From: Diphasiastrum complanatum
Lineage: Eukaryota; Streptophyta; Lycopodiopsida; Lycopodiales; Lycopodiaceae
Reading direction: 5' to 3'
Assembly: GCA_029204225.1 (NCBI GenBank)
Contig: CM055109.1
Coordinates: 36,096,496-36,160,495 of the forward strand
Length of the DNA stretch: 64,000 nucleotides
Below the pieces are notes generated by a model. The model did not search any database. It was not told the origin of the DNA and saw nothing but the letters and a program-made list of their open reading frames with translations. The stretch's first letter is position 1. Each line of letters begins with the position of its first letter. This document shows, piece after piece, positions 61,055 to 64,000 of the stretch. Both the position numbers and the translations under genes were made by a program.

Positions 61055-61474
61055 GTTGAGATTTTGGAGTTTGTTGTGCCTTTTAGGAATACTAGAAAAC
61101 AATCAAACTAGTTGTGAAATCTAAGTATGATAACAAAATAAATTATGTTTTTGATGTAATTGAGCCTCAGTACATGGGTTTAATATTGTCTTAAATAGGT
61201 ACATATAAATTTGCATTAAAGTATTTAAATTGATTCTTGATACAAGCTTTTGAGTGTGCCAATTGAAGCTAGGTGATTGAAACAATGGATATTAGTTGCT
61301 TAATTAAATGTTTTAATGTTATTTCCTCCCGATTATAGATGATTTAGGGACTTTAGTACTTGTAAAACACCAATTTGATGCTTATGCCTTTTGACTTGTA
61401 TTCTCTTACACATTTAGTCTTTTAGTTTGTCTCAATCTTGGATCTAACCAAGTTATTGTTTATGGATTTTGTAG

Positions 61475-61595
61475 AGTCAAGTAGTTGGCAATTTCGTTAG
61501 AGATGGAAGTTTTAGTAGTTTTGGGCGTATTGGAATCGGTTCTGGTCATCTTCTCGGCTATCAGTCGGACTCCCATGAAAGGACTCTAAATAAAG
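61475..61595 (+). CDS. BRF1: BRF1-like TFIIIB subunit, exon 3
   Basis: Bounded by TTTTGTAG and TAAAG/GTTTTC. It encodes residues 50-89: SQVVGNFVRDGSFSSFG, RIGIGSGHLLGYQSD, SHERTLNK. The GNFVR and SHERTLNK blocks precede the first cyclin fold in plant BRF1. It ends in phase 1, needing the Gly codon to be completed by exon 4. No break is seen. Confidence 0.85.
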
Positions 61596-62300
61596 GTTTT
61601 CGCTTAAAGAATATTTTGTTCCCATATCATAGAATGCTTTTGTTAGATTGAACATGCCTAGGCTTTTACCATGAGCATAATTATATTTAGTTTCTAATGC
61701 TTTTCCCAAGAAGAAGATGAAGTATCATTACAAATATTAGTGCATATGACAAAATTTTTTGTTAAATTTGGTATGATAAATGATAAGAAATAATAAATAA
61801 ATTCATAGTTTCTAGTCACTTATTTTGTTTACTTCACCCATTCTAGAATTGGGTGCAAACAAGATTTCAAATCTTTCATAACAAAATATGGTTGGGTCTA
61901 TTTTCTTGGTTTTCTATTAAGAACTTAAAATTGTTCTCAATAAATCATGGAACAACAATCAAAGCTTCATAACTATTACCCATTCTAGGACTTGGTGCCA
62001 ATAGGAATTTCTGAATTTTTGGAAATGCAATTTCGTTAGGTCTATTTTCTTGGTCTTCTTATTAAAAAAATTAAATCATGGAACAACGTCAAAATTTTAG
62101 AACTTGGGCACAACAATGGGGGCCTTGAACAACGTTCTTACACAAAGTGAAAGGATTTATGATGGTTATCTATGCCTCTACTGAAAAACTCTACATAATC
62201 CCTACCAAATCTTGATGCATAGTGCTCTCATTCATGACGAGTGCACTATACATTACTCATGGGGCATATTATTTTTTTGAGTTGTGGTCTTTTTTTATAG
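61596..62300 (+). other. BRF1-like intron 3
   Basis: A 705-bp intron ending TTTTTTTATAG. It contains two diverged direct repeats of about 130 bp (from about 61836 and about 61970), each with CCCATTCTAGRAYTTGG, GGTCTATTTTCTTGG and AAATCATGGAACAAC. Confidence 0.7.
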
Positions 62301-62311
62301 GAAGAGATGAG
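62301..62311 (+). pseudogene. BRF1: BRF1-like exon 4 start, cut off
   Basis: After the acceptor the phase fits and gives GRDE, the expected continuation of LNK in BRF1. The next codons read KEEFF and then TGA, unlike the family, and the following kilobases are copia sequence. The gene is therefore broken here in this allele, unless a donor not visible to me rescues it and later exons lie beyond 64000. Confidence 0.6.
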
Positions 62312-64000
62312 AAAGAAGAATTTTTTTGAAAGGGAAGATAATCCAGAACATGCATTTGCTTCTAAGACGTAGAGCTTTCAGAAGAAAGGCAAATGTACAA
62401 GGAAGAACTGAAAGCAAAATTTGGCGTAGCAAGTGTCCAAGTTACAGATCGGAGAGGAGACAACCACCAATTTCACAAAGAGGAAGGGCAACTATTTCGG
62501 CATTTTGCTTTTGAATGCTGAAAGAAGCAAAGTGATCAAAAGAAGGTCAAGAACCAGCAGGGTCACTTTGTTGATAAAGTTGTAGAAGAAGAGCAATTTG
62601 GTGGACTTGATAGCCCTGGCATTAGAATTCATGTTTGGTGGATGGTACATTGATTTGACAAGTAATGGTTAGCAAGTTTGCCTTGGGGGCAACTCTACAC
62701 ATGAGGTGAGCAAAGGCATAGTTCCTATGAAGCTGTCATTAGGAGAGGTGAAGGTAATCAAGAGTGAGTTGCATGTACCAGGGTTGGCCAAGAACTTGCT
62801 CTCTGTTGGTGCTATTACTAAACATAAAATGTTGGTGGCGTTTGACTAATCTACTTGTTTGGTGAAAGACAAAGATAAAAGCTTCAAGGTGGTAGCCAAG
62901 GGAATGCAAACAAGCATTACACAACCATTCCTAGTGAAGAGGTCTTGTCAGCAAAAGATCCTATTTAGGACGAGCTTTGGCATGAAAGGAGTCTTATGCA
63001 CTAGGGAAGCAACAAATGCAAAGATTTCCAAAGGGAAAAGCTATAAGGGCCAAAGGCATTCTTGAGCTTGTGCATTTAGATTCATATGATCCCATGCAGA
63101 CTAGATTAGTAGGGGGGGGCGGGTGTACTATCTCATGAACTTTGCAGATGATTGCTCACGGAAGGTCTGGGTATTTCTCTTAGACAGAAATCTAAAACAT
63201 TCAAATTCTTCAAACATTGGAAAGTTTTGATGGAGAATCACACATGAAAGAAGATAAAGACTCTTAGGTTGGATGCATATGGTGAGTATGTTTTTAAGGA
63301 GTTCAAAGGTCTTTGCAATGCATGTGGGATAAAGAGATAGTTTGTTGCAACCAAAGTGGTTGAAGGAGTCATGCTTGAAGAAGCATATAGTGGCAACAAG
63401 CCAAAAGCGAGCAACTTTTGAATATTTGGGTGCACAACTCACTCACACATACCTAAGGACTTGTAAAAGAAACTTGATGTGAAATTTGTGAAGTGTATCT
63501 TCCTTGGCGCAAAGGTGAGAAGGCCTATTTGATGTATGATCATGAGAATAGGAAAAAGATCCTAAGTCGAGACATCATGTTTGACAAAGAACATTAACCC
63601 AAAGTTTAGGAGCAAGAGAAAGATGGAACCAGTAGGTTTCTTCCCTTGATTGATTTCATAGATGAGGATTTCAGTCAAGAGTCCTGTGAACCTCAAGAGC
63701 AAGTGCAACAATAGAACCTGAACACGCTAGTCTGAGACCTCCATTCAGCCAACTAAAAGAGGGGGAAATTGGAGAAAAGTGGAACTCTAGGACAATACCA
63801 TGGGATATATGGTCACCATCCACATCACCTACCACTAGGAAGAAGCTTCCTAGGTGGTATTGAAAACAATCAAAGGGACATATTTTGGAGGAAGGAGAGA
63901 GTAGTGAATATGGTGCTAGAAGATTTGTTAGGTCTCATGAGACATGAGATTAATTTTGCCCTTATGTCCACAATTTTGGAAGCAGACGAGCCATAGTTCT
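62312..64000 (+). pseudogene. Decayed Ty1/copia element continuing past the window end
   Basis: Broken + strand pieces in copia order. A gag tail near 62480-62530 has C-terminal text where a zinc knuckle is expected. A protease/pre-integrase region reads LSLGEVKVIKSELHVPGLAK with NLLSVGAITKHKMLVAFD (about 62735-62850), followed by VKDKDKSFKVVAKGM. Integrase pieces are NFADDCSRKVWVF (about 63136-63175), KTLRLDAYGEYVFKEFKGLC (about 63258-63318) and FGCTTHSHIPKDL (about 63425-63465). The linker AYLMYDHENRKKILSRDIMF lies at about 63525-63585. Many stops and frameshifts are present. No 5' LTR was found between BRF1 exon 4 and gag, so the junction at about 62312 is not a simple full-length insertion. 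Confidence 0.82.

Overview
The window looks like a piece of nuclear DNA from a land plant with a repeat-bloated genome. Evidence: Ty3/gypsy chromovirus and Ty1/copia elements primed by initiator-Met tRNA, a wall-associated-kinase (GUB_WAK) receptor exon, G-type lectin receptor remnants, a plant-style hAT/DUF659 transposase gene with introns, and long GA/CT/TA microsatellites. I cannot name the species; a gymnosperm, fern or large-genome angiosperm would all fit. No prokaryotic, organellar, CRISPR or rRNA features were seen.

Layout. 1-6711: the 3' end of a chromovirus (+ strand) whose 3' LTR has been split by a complete, apparently very young copy of the same family on the - strand (393-6622, 360-bp LTRs that read as identical, 5-bp target duplication, PBS, PPT and an unbroken 1595-residue gag-pol frame). 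6.8-9.0 kb: a decayed gypsy element. 9.4-12.5 kb: an unrecognised open frame, a 34-bp-arm hairpin, a WAK-like receptor ectodomain exon without a visible kinase, and a GC-rich tandem repeat carrying E2F-like GCGGGAA words. 13.8-15.9 kb: a gypsy gag scrap and two unusual tandem arrays (GACTCGAAAAA-type and GTCGAGAT-type). 17.5-24.5 kb: copia RT, a copia LTR plus PBS, an opposed copia gag/leader/LTR, and a gypsy gag. 24.6-27.4 kb: microsatellites and a GAGACTCGAATTTTTGGAGACTC-like array with about 300-bp higher-order periodicity.

27.7-35.4 kb: a hAT/DUF659 transposase-like gene interrupted just after its start codon by an internally deleted copia element (27745-31689); a second, truncated hAT start at 45194 serves as the paralogous empty site. 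35.4-36.9 kb: two unrelated copia fragments in reversed domain order. 37.5-41.9 kb: large inverted repeats enclosing a palindromic foldback element (about 39.4-40.6 kb). 42.1-44.1 kb: broken G-type lectin (S-receptor-like) coding pieces with a 212-bp tandem duplication. 45.3-46.1 kb: a second block of the 300-bp-type array fused to the truncated hAT start. 47.8-51.5 kb: a copia gag scrap meeting a - strand copia of the same family as the one at 27.7 kb.

51.5-64 kb: a tRNA-derived SINE-like sequence, a GC-rich patch followed by a plausible first exon (54148), a 5'-truncated chromovirus with a 3' LTR (57.3-58.7 kb), and the first exons of a BRF1-like TFIIIB subunit gene (59597-61595) whose fourth exon runs into a decayed copia element that continues to the window end.

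The only clearly host-type genes are the WAK ectodomain, the lectin remnants, the possible exon at 54148 and BRF1. The rest is transposon sediment in which insertion order can be read. I see no convincing new enzymatic system. The most unusual content is the self-nested young chromovirus, the hAT-linked GACTCGAA arrays, the palindromic foldback element and the perfect hairpin at 10.1 kb.
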